Below, in pieces: positions 15,974 to 24,868 of a stretch of 64,000 bases of DNA. The translations under genes and the position numbers were made by a program. The DNA lies in assembly GCA_964481255.1 (NCBI GenBank), contig CAYZTZ010000005.1:1-64000 (forward strand), read 5' to 3'. This DNA is from UBA6911 sp964481255 (lineage in GTDB: Bacteria > Acidobacteriota > UBA6911). The notes beneath the pieces were generated by a model, which had not been told where the DNA came from, did not search any database, and saw only the letters and a program-made list of their open reading frames with translations. Within the stretch, counting starts at the first letter, position 1. Each line of letters opens with the position of its first letter.

Positions 15974-17350
15974 TTAAGGCATGGCGAACCTGGAGCGGGG
16001 CAGGAACTCGCCGCTTCCGGCGCGGCTCAGGACCCTGCCCTCGCGGGCGATCACCCTCCCCTTCTGCAGGACGAGCCACGTCGAGCCCCGCACCCTGATG
16101 CCCTCGTACGGCGTGTAATCCGAGCGGGACAGGCTCATGGATTTCGAGAGCGTGATCTCAGCCCTGGGATCAAAGATGACCATGTCGGCGTCACTCCCCA
16201 CCGCCAGCGTCCCCTTCCTTGGGAAAAGCCCGAAAAGCTTGGCCGGGGTCGTGCATGCCAGGTCCACGAGCCGATTGGGCGACAGCTTCCCGCTTTGGAT
16301 CCCGGCCGAGAAGAGCACGCCCAGCCGCTCCTGGATGCCGGGAAAGCCGCGCGGCGCCAGGGTGAAATTATCCCGGCCCAGGTCCTTCTGTCCCGCGTAA
16401 TTGAAAGCCCAGTGATCGCTGCCGATCATATGGATGTCGCCGGCGGCGATCGCCTTCCAGAGGATTTCCTCATGCCATGCGGGGCGCAGGGGAGGCGCGC
16501 AGTAGTATTTGATCCCTTCCGGCTCCTCGTAGCGGTCGCTCCGCATCACGAGATAATGCGCGCAGGTTTCCGCGTAGACCACCTGTCCGCGGTCCCTGGC
16601 CGCCTTGACTTTTTCCACCGCGTGGGCGGACGAGAGACTCGTCAGGCACATCGGGGATTTCGCCATATCCGCCATGCTGATGGCGCGGGCCGTCGCCTGC
16701 GCCTCCACTTCCGGCGGCCGGGCTGCGGGGATATGCCTGGCCGCCGTCTTCCCTTCGGCGGCGAGCCGCCGCTCGAACAGATCGATGACCTCCCCGTTTT
16801 CCGCGTGGATGCAGGGGAGCGCGCCGGCGCCGCTTGCGCGCTGAAGGAATTCCAGAAGTTCGGCATCATTGATGTGCCGCTTCCCGCATCCGTCGAGCCT
16901 CAGGTGGAAACTGCTCACCCCCGCCTCGACCATGGCGGGAATCTCCCGCAGCAGGCCTTCGTTCACTTCGCTCAGGGCGATATGGAAACCATAGTCCACG
17001 ATGGCCCGCGGCGCGGCCTTGGACTTCCACTCCTCGAGCGTTTGGGCCAGGGTCGCTCCCGGCGCCTGTTCCGCGAAATCGATGACGGTCGTGGTCCCGC
17101 CTGCGGCCGCCGCGGCCGTGGCCGTCTCGAAATCGTCCACGGTCGTCATTCCATCCGACTGCGTATCGATATGGGTGTGCATGTCCACGGCGCCGGGCAG
17201 AATCCATTTGTCCGCGGCGTCGATGATCTCGCTGGCTATCTTCGAGATCTCCCTGCCGATTTCCGATATGACGCCGTTCTTCACCAGAAGATCCGCCTTG
17301 TACGTGTCCGTGGCCGTGATGATGGTTCCGTTCTTGATCAATGTCGTCAT
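15974..17350 (-). CDS. Dihydropyrimidinase/D-hydantoinase-like amidohydrolase with altered metal-ligand Lys
   Basis: 458 residues, the usual length for hydantoinases, which open cyclic diamides with a binuclear zinc centre. Visible motifs: LIKNGTIITATDTYKADLLV, DMHTHID (first His pair), GGTTTVIDFAEQ, CIHAENGEVID, YAETCAHYLVM, and MIGSDHWAF with the catalytic Asp. The end has KGTLAVGSDADMVIFDP. The Lys normally carboxylated to bridge the metals (SFK motif) reads SFH here (His149). Such a change would alter metal binding, so activity may differ or be mononuclear. It lies about 280 bases after purB on the same strand; a link to purine/pyrimidine turnover is speculative. Confidence 0.82.
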   Translation of the reverse strand: MTTLIKNGTIITATDTYKADLLVKNGVISEIGREISKIASEIIDAADKWILPGAVDMHTHIDTQSDGMTTVDDFETATAAAAAGGTTTVIDFAEQAPGATLAQTLEEWKSKAAPRAIVDYGFHIALSEVNEGLLREIPAMVEAGVSSFHLRLDGCGKRHINDAELLEFLQRASGAGALPCIHAENGEVIDLFERRLAAEGKTAARHIPAARPPEVEAQATARAISMADMAKSPMCLTSLSSAHAVEKVKAARDRGQVVYAETCAHYLVMRSDRYEEPEGIKYYCAPPLRPAWHEEILWKAIAAGDIHMIGSDHWAFNYAGQKDLGRDNFTLAPRGFPGIQERLGVLFSAGIQSGKLSPNRLVDLACTTPAKLFGLFPRKGTLAVGSDADMVIFDPRAEITLSKSMSLSRSDYTPYEGIRVRGSTWLVLQKGRVIAREGRVLSRAGSGEFLPRSRFAMP

Positions 17351-17627
17351 AAGCTCTCCCGCATGATGTTTCCGAGGGACGCCGGGAAAGGGTCCGTCCT
17401 TCCGTTTCCCCGACGCGCCGCGGGCCTCCCGCGGCCCTGCGCGCGGCTCGGGGATTCTTCGGCCTCATGAAGCGCCCCTCGCTCCGGACGCGAGCCAATG
17501 CGCCGATTATACCAGAGCCGGACGCCGCTGTCTCTGCGGGCTCCGGGCCGCGGCGGGGATTTTATGCGCGCCGGGAGCGGGAATCCAGGGCTTTCCGGCC
17601 CGCGCGGATCGCGCGGCCTCGGGCGGC

Positions 17628-18923
17628 TCACCGTTCGAACACGCGGCTGAAAACGGCGTCGACGTTGCGCAGCTGAAGTTCCGGGTTCACCACGGAGCGG
17701 ATCTCGTCGCGGGACAGGACCTTTGTAATGTCGGGGTCCTCGAGCAGGATCTCGATAAAGTCCCTGTCCTCGTCCCACACCTTCATGGAACAGCGCTGGA
17801 CCCAGCGATAGGCCTCCTCCCGCGAGACTCCCCTGCGCGTAAGGTCCAGCAGCAGCTGCCCGGAGTAGGCCAGGCCCCGGGTCTGCTGGATGTTCCGGAG
17901 CATCCGTTCCGGATAGACGACCATGGCCCCGATGATGCGCGTCATCGAGCGCAACATATAGGCGAGGACGGAGGTCGCGTCCGGCAGGATGACCCTTTCG
18001 GCCGAGGAGTGGGAAATATCGCGCTCGTGCCAGAGCGCGACATTCTCAAGGGCGGCGACCGCGTATCCCCGAAGCAGACGCGACAGGCCGGACACCTGCT
18101 CGCATTTCACCGGGTTCCTCTTGTGAGGCATGGCGGACGACCCCTTCTGACCCGCAGCGAACGGTTCTTCCACTTCCCGGACTTCGGTCCTCTGAAGATG
18201 GCGTATTTCGGTCGCGAACTTGTCGAGGGAACTCCCGATCACGGCGAGGGTGCACAGGTATTCCGCGTGCCGGTCCCGCTGCAGCGTCTGGGTGGACACG
18301 GGCGCGGCCTTCAACCCCAGACGCTCGCAGACGCGCGCCTCCACGTCCGGGTCGAGGTGGGCGAAGGTTCCGACGGCGCCGGATATCTTGCCGACCGACA
18401 CGGTCTCCGCCGCGCGCAGCATCCGCTCGCGGTTGCGCCGCATCTCGTCGTACCAAACGGCAAGCTTCAGGCCGAAGGTGGTCACCTCGGCGTGCACCCC
18501 GTGAGTGCGGCCCATGATCAGGGTCTTGCGGTGCTCGCGCGCCCGGTCTCCCAGGACCATCCTGAGCTCGTCGATCGCGGCGATGATTTTTTCGCTGGCC
18601 TGCTTCAGCTGGAGGCCGCGCGCCGTGTCGATCACGTCGGTCGACGTGAGCCCCCAATGGATATAGCGGGCCTCGGGCCCGACGAATTCGGCGACGCTGG
18701 TCGTGAAAGCGATCAGGTCGTGGTGCGTCGTCTTCTCGATCTCCTTGATTCTCGCGACGGAAAAAGCGGCCTTCCTTTCGATCGTCTCCATCGCGTCCCC
18801 CGGGATCCAGCCTTTCTCGGCCAGAACCCGGCATACCTCCAGCTCGACCCGGAGCCAGGTCCGGAACATGTTCTCCTCGGACCAGATCTCCGCGAAATCT
18901 TCAGGCATGTACCGATCAATCAT
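17628..18923 (-). CDS. purB: Adenylosuccinate lyase
   Basis: 431 residues. It cleaves SAICAR and adenylosuccinate, releasing fumarate, in AMP synthesis; the enzyme is a cytosolic homotetramer. Motifs: YIHWGLTSTDVIDTARGLQL, MGRTHGVHAEVTTFGLK with a catalytic His, GAVGTFAHLDPDVE, TQTLQRDRHAEYL, and the fumarase-superfamily signature GSSAMPHKRNPVKCEQ (mobile loop with the catalytic Ser). YSGQLLLDLTRRGVSREEAY follows near the C-terminus. It is the third gene of a minus-strand run after the M16 peptidase and MBL hydrolase. Confidence 0.94.
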   Translation of the reverse strand: MIDRYMPEDFAEIWSEENMFRTWLRVELEVCRVLAEKGWIPGDAMETIERKAAFSVARIKEIEKTTHHDLIAFTTSVAEFVGPEARYIHWGLTSTDVIDTARGLQLKQASEKIIAAIDELRMVLGDRAREHRKTLIMGRTHGVHAEVTTFGLKLAVWYDEMRRNRERMLRAAETVSVGKISGAVGTFAHLDPDVEARVCERLGLKAAPVSTQTLQRDRHAEYLCTLAVIGSSLDKFATEIRHLQRTEVREVEEPFAAGQKGSSAMPHKRNPVKCEQVSGLSRLLRGYAVAALENVALWHERDISHSSAERVILPDATSVLAYMLRSMTRIIGAMVVYPERMLRNIQQTRGLAYSGQLLLDLTRRGVSREEAYRWVQRCSMKVWDEDRDFIEILLEDPDITKVLSRDEIRSVVNPELQLRNVDAVFSRVFER

Positions 18924-18969
18924 GGCGTACCGTCCCCAGTCTCCGGTGAATCCAATTCAAGAGCCTGTT

Positions 18970-19755
18970 TCAATAGCGGTAGGTCCTGCTGACCCGGTCC
19001 TGCCCGGCCAGCTCCAGCCGCGTCTGGCAGGCCAGCAGGCTCGACCGTTCCTCGAGAGCCCTCTGCGCGGACAGCAGGGCGAGCTCCGGCAGATTGTTTT
19101 TCCGGCTGAGGTGGGCCAGGACCACGTGCGCGGCGCGCCCGTCGAAATCCTTCGCGAGGTATTGCGCCACGGCATCGTTGGAAAGATGGCCCCGCCGGCT
19201 CATGACGCGCTGCTTCAGCGCCCAGGGATAGGGGCCCACCTTGAGCATCCGGACGTCGTGGTTGGATTCCAGGATGATGCCGTCACAGCCCTTCAGCCGC
19301 TCGACGACAAGATTGGATACATAGCCCAGATCCATGACGATGCCGATTTTCACCCCGTCCTTCTCGATCAGGAAGGCGAGCGGATCGATGGCGTCATGAG
19401 GCACCGAGAAGCTGGTGAAACGAAAGCCGTGCACTTCGAAGCACTCGCCGGAGCCGATCTTCCGGTGCCTGCGCGCGTCCAGAGACATCCCGAAACCGGC
19501 CCAGGCGGATTCCGTCATGAAAACCGGGATGTCCAGATCCTTCGCGAACGGCCCGACGCCGCGGCAGTGATCGCCGTGCTCGTGGGACACGACGATGGCC
19601 GAAACCTGATGCGGCTCAAGCCCGCATTCCCTCAGCCGCCGCGCGGTCTCGCGGCCGCTCAGTCCGACGTCCACCAGGATGTGCGTCGACCCGTCGCTCA
19701 CCAGCGTGGTGTTGCCCGAACTGCCGCTTCCCAGCAGAGTAAAACTGAGTCCCAT
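18970..19755 (-). CDS. MBL-fold metallohydrolase of the WalJ/YycJ type
   Basis: 261 residues. The metallo-beta-lactamase fold is evident from FTLLGSGSSGNTTLVS, the zinc motif SHEHGDHCRGV (HxHxDH), SVPHDAIDPLAFLI, IGIVMDLGYVS and LESNHDVRML, with a late SRRGHLSNDAVAQYL and VVLAHLSRKNN. This matches the YycJ/WalJ group, thought to be a nuclease or phosphodiesterase linked to DNA processing; the substrate is not certain. Its ATG at 19755 lies 3 bases after the peptidase stop, indicating co-transcription. Confidence 0.88.
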   Translation of the reverse strand: MGLSFTLLGSGSSGNTTLVSDGSTHILVDVGLSGRETARRLRECGLEPHQVSAIVVSHEHGDHCRGVGPFAKDLDIPVFMTESAWAGFGMSLDARRHRKIGSGECFEVHGFRFTSFSVPHDAIDPLAFLIEKDGVKIGIVMDLGYVSNLVVERLKGCDGIILESNHDVRMLKVGPYPWALKQRVMSRRGHLSNDAVAQYLAKDFDGRAAHVVLAHLSRKNNLPELALLSAQRALEERSSLLACQTRLELAGQDRVSRTYRY

Positions 19756-19758
19756 GGA

Positions 19759-21021
19759 TCACAGTCCCGTCTTCACCGAGTCCGGGCCCAGGCCGTCCGG
19801 ACTTCCGAGCGCCGCCAGGGCCAGATGGGAACCATCAAATAATCCATTGGCGAGGCGCCGGATGTCCCGCGCCGTCACGCGCTCCACGGCCCTGAGGATT
19901 TCCTCCAGCCTGTAAAAGCGCCCGAAGTAGATCAGTTGCTGCGCAAGATGCGTCATGCGGCTGCTGGAGCTTTCGAGGCTCAGCATCAAGGAGCCCTTGA
20001 TGCTCTCCTTGGCCCTTTTCAGTTCCCGGTGCGGCACGAGCTCCTCGCGCAGTCTCCGGAATTCCCTCAGCGTCAGGTCCACCACCTGCGCGGCCTTTTC
20101 GGGGGCCGTCCCGGCGTACACCATCAGGGAACCCGCGTCGCGATAAAGGTTCAGCATCGAAAAAATCGAATAGACGAGGCCGCGCTTCTCGCGGATGTTC
20201 TGAAAGAGCCTGGAGCTCAGGCCGCCGCCGAGGATGCTGCTCAGGAGATGGCAGCAGTAGCGGTCCTCCGACGTGATGGGGGGGGAGACAGTCCCCAGGC
20301 AAAGGTGCGTTTGTTCCAGCTGGTCCTTCCGGCGCACGACAAGGCCGGCGTGCGCCCGGGGCGGCGGGCCCGGATCCGCCGCATCGCCCGGCTGCAGCGC
20401 CGAGAAATAGCGTTCGGCCAGCTCCTGCACCTCCCGGTGACGGATGTTGCCGGCGACCGCCACAATCATGTTTCCGGCGTTGTAGTTTTTTCTGAAGAAC
20501 TCCAGGACGTCGCGGCGGCTGATCCGACCGACGGTCTTTTTCGTCCCTGAAATGGGGCGGCCCAGCGGGTGGCCCTTCCAGAACTTCTCGAGGTAAATGT
20601 CGAGGATCAGCTCCTGAGGCGAGTCCTCCACCATGCGGATCTCTTCAAAAATCACCTCCCGCTCGCGTTTCATCTCGACAGGCGGGAACGCGGGATTCAA
20701 AACGATGTCGGACAGGAGTTCAAAAGCAAACGGGAGATGCTCATCCAGAACCTTGGCGTAAAAGCCCACGTACTCCTTTTCGGTGAAGGCGTTGAGCTGT
20801 CCGCCCACCGAATCGATGGCCTCGGCGATATCCTTGGCCGAACGCTTCCGCGTGCCCTTGAAAAGCAGGTGCTCGATAAAGTGGGACAGGCCCGTCTTGT
20901 CGGCCTCCTCGACGCGCGAACCGCATTTTACCCAGACTCCCAGCGACACGGAACGCAGATGCGGCATAACCTCGGAAGCGATCGTGAGGCCGTTCTTCAG
21001 TACCTTTTTGCGGACATCCAT
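19759..21021 (-). CDS. M16-family zinc metallopeptidase (processing-protease-like)
   Basis: 420 residues from ATG 21021 (MDVRKKVLKNGLTIASEVMP). The inverted zinc motif is HFIEHLLFKGT (HxxEH), with the distal Glu in the NAFTEKEYVGFYAK / EEIRMVED region. The second half has the inactive M16 domain (LGGGLSSRLFQNIREKRGLV, YSIFSMLNLY). Members resemble mitochondrial processing peptidase beta and B. subtilis MlpA/YmxG. It has no signal peptide, so it should act in the cytoplasm. An in-frame extension reaches 21450, but it reads across the rlmN start and is not convincing. Confidence 0.9.
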   Translation of the reverse strand: MDVRKKVLKNGLTIASEVMPHLRSVSLGVWVKCGSRVEEADKTGLSHFIEHLLFKGTRKRSAKDIAEAIDSVGGQLNAFTEKEYVGFYAKVLDEHLPFAFELLSDIVLNPAFPPVEMKREREVIFEEIRMVEDSPQELILDIYLEKFWKGHPLGRPISGTKKTVGRISRRDVLEFFRKNYNAGNMIVAVAGNIRHREVQELAERYFSALQPGDAADPGPPPRAHAGLVVRRKDQLEQTHLCLGTVSPPITSEDRYCCHLLSSILGGGLSSRLFQNIREKRGLVYSIFSMLNLYRDAGSLMVYAGTAPEKAAQVVDLTLREFRRLREELVPHRELKRAKESIKGSLMLSLESSSSRMTHLAQQLIYFGRFYRLEEILRAVERVTARDIRRLANGLFDGSHLALAALGSPDGLGPDSVKTGL

Positions 21022-21183
21022 GGGCTTATCGGGGCGCGGCCATTGTGCCAGCCGTATTACTACCACAGAGTATCCCATGCCAGGAAGACTCAAACGCAAA
21101 ATCTTTGCCCGCGTTCGAATTCCTGTACTCGAAGACTCCCCCGGGGAAATGGTATTGTTGCAGCAGCGGATGCAGACGGAGCC

Positions 21184-22278
21184 ATGGAAGCCGTGAACCT
21201 GGTCGGGGCGTGTCTGGAGGAGATCGAGGAGGCGGTGCGCCGCCTGGGGGAGCCCGTCTACCGGGCGCGCCAGATTTACGCCGGCATCTACCGGCGGAGG
21301 CTCCGCCGCTGGGACGAGTTCTCCGATCTTGGGAAAGAGTTCCGCCGGAAACTTGCCGGGCGGTTCGTCCTGGAATACCCTCCCGTGCGCAAGGTCTTCG
21401 TCTCGCGGGACGGAACGCGCCGCTATCTGTTCGAGATCGACGGCGGACATAAGATCGAATCGGTTTTCATACCCGAAGAAAGGCGCGACACGGTCTGCGT
21501 CTCCACGCAGGTCGGATGCGCGGTCGGCTGCCTTTTCTGCGCGACCGGCAGGCTGCCCCTGAGGCGCAATCTGTCCGCAGGCGAGATTGTGGGACAGGTT
21601 CTGTCCCTGTCGGCGGACAGGGGGTCGGCCGCCCGGCGCCTGAACATCGTGATGATGGGAATGGGCGAGCCGCTCTACAACTACGACAACGTGATGAGGG
21701 CGATACGCCTGATGACGGACTCCCGCGGCATGTCCGTCTCGCCGCGGCGCGTGACCCTGTCCACTTCGGGCGTTGTCCCCGGCATCCGGAAGCTTTCGAT
21801 GGAGCCCGTGATCCCCAACCTTGCCATTTCACTCAACGCCGCAACCGATGAGGTGCGCGACCGGATCATGCCGATCAATAAAAGGTGGAACCTCGAGGCC
21901 TTGCTGGACGCCTGCCGCGCCTTCCCTATGGACCGGAGACGGCGCATCACCTTCGAATATGTTCTGATAGAAGCAATCAACGATACGCCGGAGGACGCCC
22001 GGCGGCTGGCCAGCCTTCTGCGCGGGCTGAAGAAGAAGATCAACCTGATCCCGCTGAACCCGGACCCCTGGATCTCGCTGAAAACGCCGGATCCGGAACG
22101 GGTGCTGGAGTTCGAGAAGATCCTCGCGTCGCAACACATTACCGTCAGCATCCGCCGTCCGCGCGGCGACGACATCTCGGCTGCGTGCGGGACACTGGCG
22201 GGCCGGGAGGCGGCTCAAGGCGAAAGCCTGCCGATGACGGCCATCATCCGTCCCGAGCGCTCCCCCTCCGCGCGATAG
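21184..22278 (+). CDS. rlmN: 23S rRNA (A2503-C2)/tRNA (A37-C2) methyltransferase
   Basis: 364 residues from ATG 21184. Radical-SAM Cx3Cx2C motif: STQVGCAVGCLFCATGRLP. Other family motifs: MGMGEPLYNYDNV, RRVTLSTSGVVPGIRKL, LAISLNAATDEVRDRIMPIN, TFEYVLIEAINDTPEDARRL, LIPLNPDPW, and the C-terminal region GDDISAACGTLAG, whose Cys is the resolving residue. The first methyl-carrying Cys is that in RRNLSAGEIVGQVLSL or the neighbouring segment and was not assigned with certainty. It methylates adenine C2 in rRNA/tRNA through a protein-bound methyl intermediate. Its 3' end overlaps the convergent YfiH gene by 64 bases. Confidence 0.92.
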   Translation: MEAVNLVGACLEEIEEAVRRLGEPVYRARQIYAGIYRRRLRRWDEFSDLGKEFRRKLAGRFVLEYPPVRKVFVSRDGTRRYLFEIDGGHKIESVFIPEERRDTVCVSTQVGCAVGCLFCATGRLPLRRNLSAGEIVGQVLSLSADRGSAARRLNIVMMGMGEPLYNYDNVMRAIRLMTDSRGMSVSPRRVTLSTSGVVPGIRKLSMEPVIPNLAISLNAATDEVRDRIMPINKRWNLEALLDACRAFPMDRRRRITFEYVLIEAINDTPEDARRLASLLRGLKKKINLIPLNPDPWISLKTPDPERVLEFEKILASQHITVSIRRPRGDDISAACGTLAGREAAQGESLPMTAIIRPERSPSAR

Positions 22279-23024
22279 GAAAAGAACTCCTGCGGATTGC
22301 ACCGCGTGCACAGGCCCAGATCGTGCCGGTGCTGCGGGGCGACGCCGGAATCGTCCAGATCCCTCTCGAGCGCTCCGCCGAGGTCCAGCAGGTATTTCCC
22401 GGGGGCCGCCGCGGGACGGCTCAGGCGGCATCCCGGGAACTCTTTCTCGAAGAGTTCGGCCACTTCGGGCCCGACCTCGCAGCAACAGGCCCTTATTCCC
22501 GGACCCACGGCGACGAGCAGATTCGACGGATCCGCGCCGAAAGTTCTCTGCATTTCCCGCACGGCCTCGCGGAGAACCCGGGCCAGAGTCCCCCTCCAGC
22601 CGGCGTGAACCGCCGCTATCGCCCTGGTCGCCGGATCCGCGATCAGGACCGGCAGACAATCGGCGACCTGCACCGCCAGGGCTATGCCGGGCAGACGGCA
22701 GATCAGGGCGTCGCCTTCCGGCGGGTTCCATTCCGCGGGCCTATCCTTTATGATATGGACACGATTGGAATGAACCTGACGCAAGACGGCAAGATGCGCC
22801 TCCATGAGACGGAGCGCGCGCAGGAAGCGGCGCCGGTTCGCATCGACCCGTTCCGGCGGGTCCCAGGACACATAGCCGAGGTTCAGGGAACTCCCGGCGG
22901 CGTCGGGCGTTCCGCCCCGGCGGGTCGAGAAGCCATGACAAAGGTTCGGCAGCTCTTCCAGCGCCCGGCAGCTGTAATACGCCGTCTCTCCTGCTTGGCG
23001 AAGAACGAACGCACCGTTTCGCAT
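22215..23024 (-). CDS. YfiH/PgeF-family multicopper-oxidase-like protein
   Basis: 269 residues of the former DUF152 family. Members have been described as purine nucleoside phosphorylase/adenosine deaminase (LACC1-like) and as peptidoglycan-editing factor PgeF. Conserved motifs: HGFSTRRGG, LNLGYVSWDPPERVDANRRR, LRQVHSNRVHII, GDALICRLPGIALAVQVADC (the Cys ligand), AAVHAGWRGTLARVL with the His ligand, VAVGPGIRACCCEVGPEVA and GLCTRCNPQEFFSYRA. All metal-ligand motifs are present. Divergent from acpS, with 56 bases between start codons. Confidence 0.88.
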   Translation of the reverse strand: MRNGAFVLRQAGETAYYSCRALEELPNLCHGFSTRRGGTPDAAGSSLNLGYVSWDPPERVDANRRRFLRALRLMEAHLAVLRQVHSNRVHIIKDRPAEWNPPEGDALICRLPGIALAVQVADCLPVLIADPATRAIAAVHAGWRGTLARVLREAVREMQRTFGADPSNLLVAVGPGIRACCCEVGPEVAELFEKEFPGCRLSRPAAAPGKYLLDLGGALERDLDDSGVAPQHRHDLGLCTRCNPQEFFSYRAEGERSGRMMAVIGRLSP

Positions 23025-23080
23025 AAATGGAATATTGAAAAGTCGCGCCGCCTTCTGTCAACCTGCTTTCGGAGCCTCCA

Positions 23081-23458
23081 ATGATCATCGGCACGGGCAT
23101 TGATGTGGTGGATATCGCGCGGTTCCGCAGCGTCATGGACAGGCTGAAGGACCGTTTCGTCTTGAAGGTTTTCGCGCCCGCGGAAAGAGACTTCTGCCTC
23201 GGCCACCGGGACCCGGTTCCGCATTTCGCGGCGCGTTTCGCGGCGAAAGAGGCCCTGTTCAAGGCTCTCGGCACCGGCTGGACCCAGGGGGTGACCTGGC
23301 TGGACGCGGAAGTTCGCAGGGAAAGGGCCGGGGCTCCGGTTCTTTTGCTGCACGGGGAGGCGGAAAGACTCAGCCTGGGCAAGGGAACCACCCGGGTGCA
23401 CCTCAGCCTTTCGCACACCAGCCAGTGGGCCGTCGCAACGGTAATTCTGGAGAAGTAG
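23081..23458 (+). CDS. acpS: Holo-[acyl-carrier-protein] synthase
   Basis: 125 residues, standard for AcpS, which transfers 4'-phosphopantetheine from CoA to a Ser of acyl carrier protein. Motifs: IIGTGIDVVDIARF with the Mg-binding Asp, VFAPAERDFC, FAARFAAKEALFKALGTGW with the Glu and Lys of the active site, and HLSLSHTSQWAVATVI at the C-terminus. It probably functions as a homotrimer in the cytoplasm. Starts at ATG 23081. Confidence 0.92.
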   Translation: MIIGTGIDVVDIARFRSVMDRLKDRFVLKVFAPAERDFCLGHRDPVPHFAARFAAKEALFKALGTGWTQGVTWLDAEVRRERAGAPVLLLHGEAERLSLGKGTTRVHLSLSHTSQWAVATVILEK

Positions 23459-23785
23459 TCTTGGCCGGGGACGCCGTCTTTTGCGGGAGCCTGCCCTCCC
23501 GCTCCTCGCCGCCGCCCTTGCCCGGGGAGGCCGGGACCTCCGCACGGAACATGGCGGCGCCGGATCCGCGGGCCGGCGGAAGCGGCGACGCCCCCGCGAG
23601 TGTTTGGATTGAAACTTGCTGATTTTCGGATAAGCTATCCACTCAGGGAGTCCGGGGGCTAGATCCGCCGAAGCCCGAAAGATCCCTCGGCCCGATAGAT
23701 TCGCACGGGGAGCTTCCGGGATCGAAGAGGGCGCGGTTCTCCCGAGGGCGGTCTTTCGCGGGCTTTGGATCATTCGAGAGTCCTT
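23459..23785. other. Intergenic stretch
   Basis: GC-rich spacer between acpS and the HEAT-repeat gene. Short open frames exist on both strands, but none has a ribosome site or a recognisable motif. Confidence 0.5.
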
Positions 23786-24838
23786 ATGGCAAAACCTCAC
23801 AGGAAATCCGTGCTTGCAGGGGCGGCCGTCGCTCTGTTTCTCTTCATGGGATGGGCGGACGCGAAAACGCGCATGGCGGAGTTTACGGCTTTTTCCCTGT
23901 CCATAGCGGAGGACCAGGGCGCCGGTGAATTCGAGAGTTTGCTCCAGGCGCTTCAGGGAAGCGACTCCTATGAGAGACATCGCGCCGCGATCGGCCTCGG
24001 GAGATCCGGAAACCCCAGGGCCGTGGATCCGCTCATCCGAGCTCTCGCCGACCAGGATCCTTTCGTTCGCAGTTTCGCGGCGACGGCCCTGGGGAATCTC
24101 GGAGACCGCAGGGCGGTGCCGTCTCTTATAAAGGCGCTGGCCGACCGGGAGATGATCGTGCGGCGCGCCGCCGTCGCGGCGCTGGGCGGCCTTAAAGATA
24201 AGGACGCCGTCGAGCCGCTGATTCAGAAACTGGACGATGAAAGCCCCCTGGTGCAGCGCGCCGCGGCGGAGGCTCTGGGCGACCTTGGAGACCCGAGGGC
24301 GGTGCCTGCTCTTCTGAAGGCCTTGAAGAGCGGCGATATTTACATCAGGAACGGCGCTTCGCTCGCGCTTGCCAGAATCGGCGAAGCGGGAATCCCCAAG
24401 CTCGTGGAAGCGCTCGCAGACTGGACGGCGGGCCCCGGAGCCGCGGATGCTTTGAAAAGCCTGAAATGGCAGCCTGCCTCCCAGGAAGAGAGAGTCCGGT
24501 TCGATGTCGCCGGGAGAGACATCCGGGCCCTGCTGCAGACTTGGGACGCTGCCCGGAAAGTGCTGCTGTCCGACGCCGAGAGCGGCGAGGAACGGCGGGC
24601 CGAAAATGCCGTTTATGCCCTTATCGGAATCGGGCAGGAGGAAACCCTGGACGCGCTGGAAAGGATCCTGCAGGCAAAAGGCTCCGTGAAAATCGCGGCG
24701 GCGTTTCTTCAATCCGGCAACGAACGCCTGTCGAAAGCCGCGGAGGCCTGGGCGAAGGAACAGGGAAAGGAAATCAAGCCCGAAAGCAACCCCGAACGGG
24801 TCCTCTGGGCGGGCTGGAAAACTTCCGCGGGATCTTAG
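23786..24838 (+). CDS. Exported HEAT-repeat (PBS-lyase-like) protein
   Basis: 350 residues from ATG 23786, chosen because it opens a signal peptide (MAKPHRKSVLAGAAVALFLF, then MGWADA); a TTG at 23765 is the alternative. Residues about 60-205 form four to five HEAT repeats of ~31 residues with the recurring pattern RAVDPLIRALADQDPFVR, RRAVPSLIKALADREMIVRR, DAVEPLIQKLDDESPLVQRA and RAVPALLKALKSGDIYIRN. The C-terminal part is helical without clear repeats. HEAT arrays bind proteins; a periplasmic scaffold is the likely role. It converges on the MscS gene. Confidence 0.8.
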   Translation: MAKPHRKSVLAGAAVALFLFMGWADAKTRMAEFTAFSLSIAEDQGAGEFESLLQALQGSDSYERHRAAIGLGRSGNPRAVDPLIRALADQDPFVRSFAATALGNLGDRRAVPSLIKALADREMIVRRAAVAALGGLKDKDAVEPLIQKLDDESPLVQRAAAEALGDLGDPRAVPALLKALKSGDIYIRNGASLALARIGEAGIPKLVEALADWTAGPGAADALKSLKWQPASQEERVRFDVAGRDIRALLQTWDAARKVLLSDAESGEERRAENAVYALIGIGQEETLDALERILQAKGSVKIAAAFLQSGNERLSKAAEAWAKEQGKEIKPESNPERVLWAGWKTSAGS

Positions 24839-24868
24839 GGAGGGCCGCGAAAGCCCCTGCGATGCCGT

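Noticed and set aside
22883..24712. 609-codon minus-strand frame across acpS and the HEAT-repeat gene
   Set aside because: The plus strand here has conserved AcpS motifs and HEAT repeats; this frame has none.
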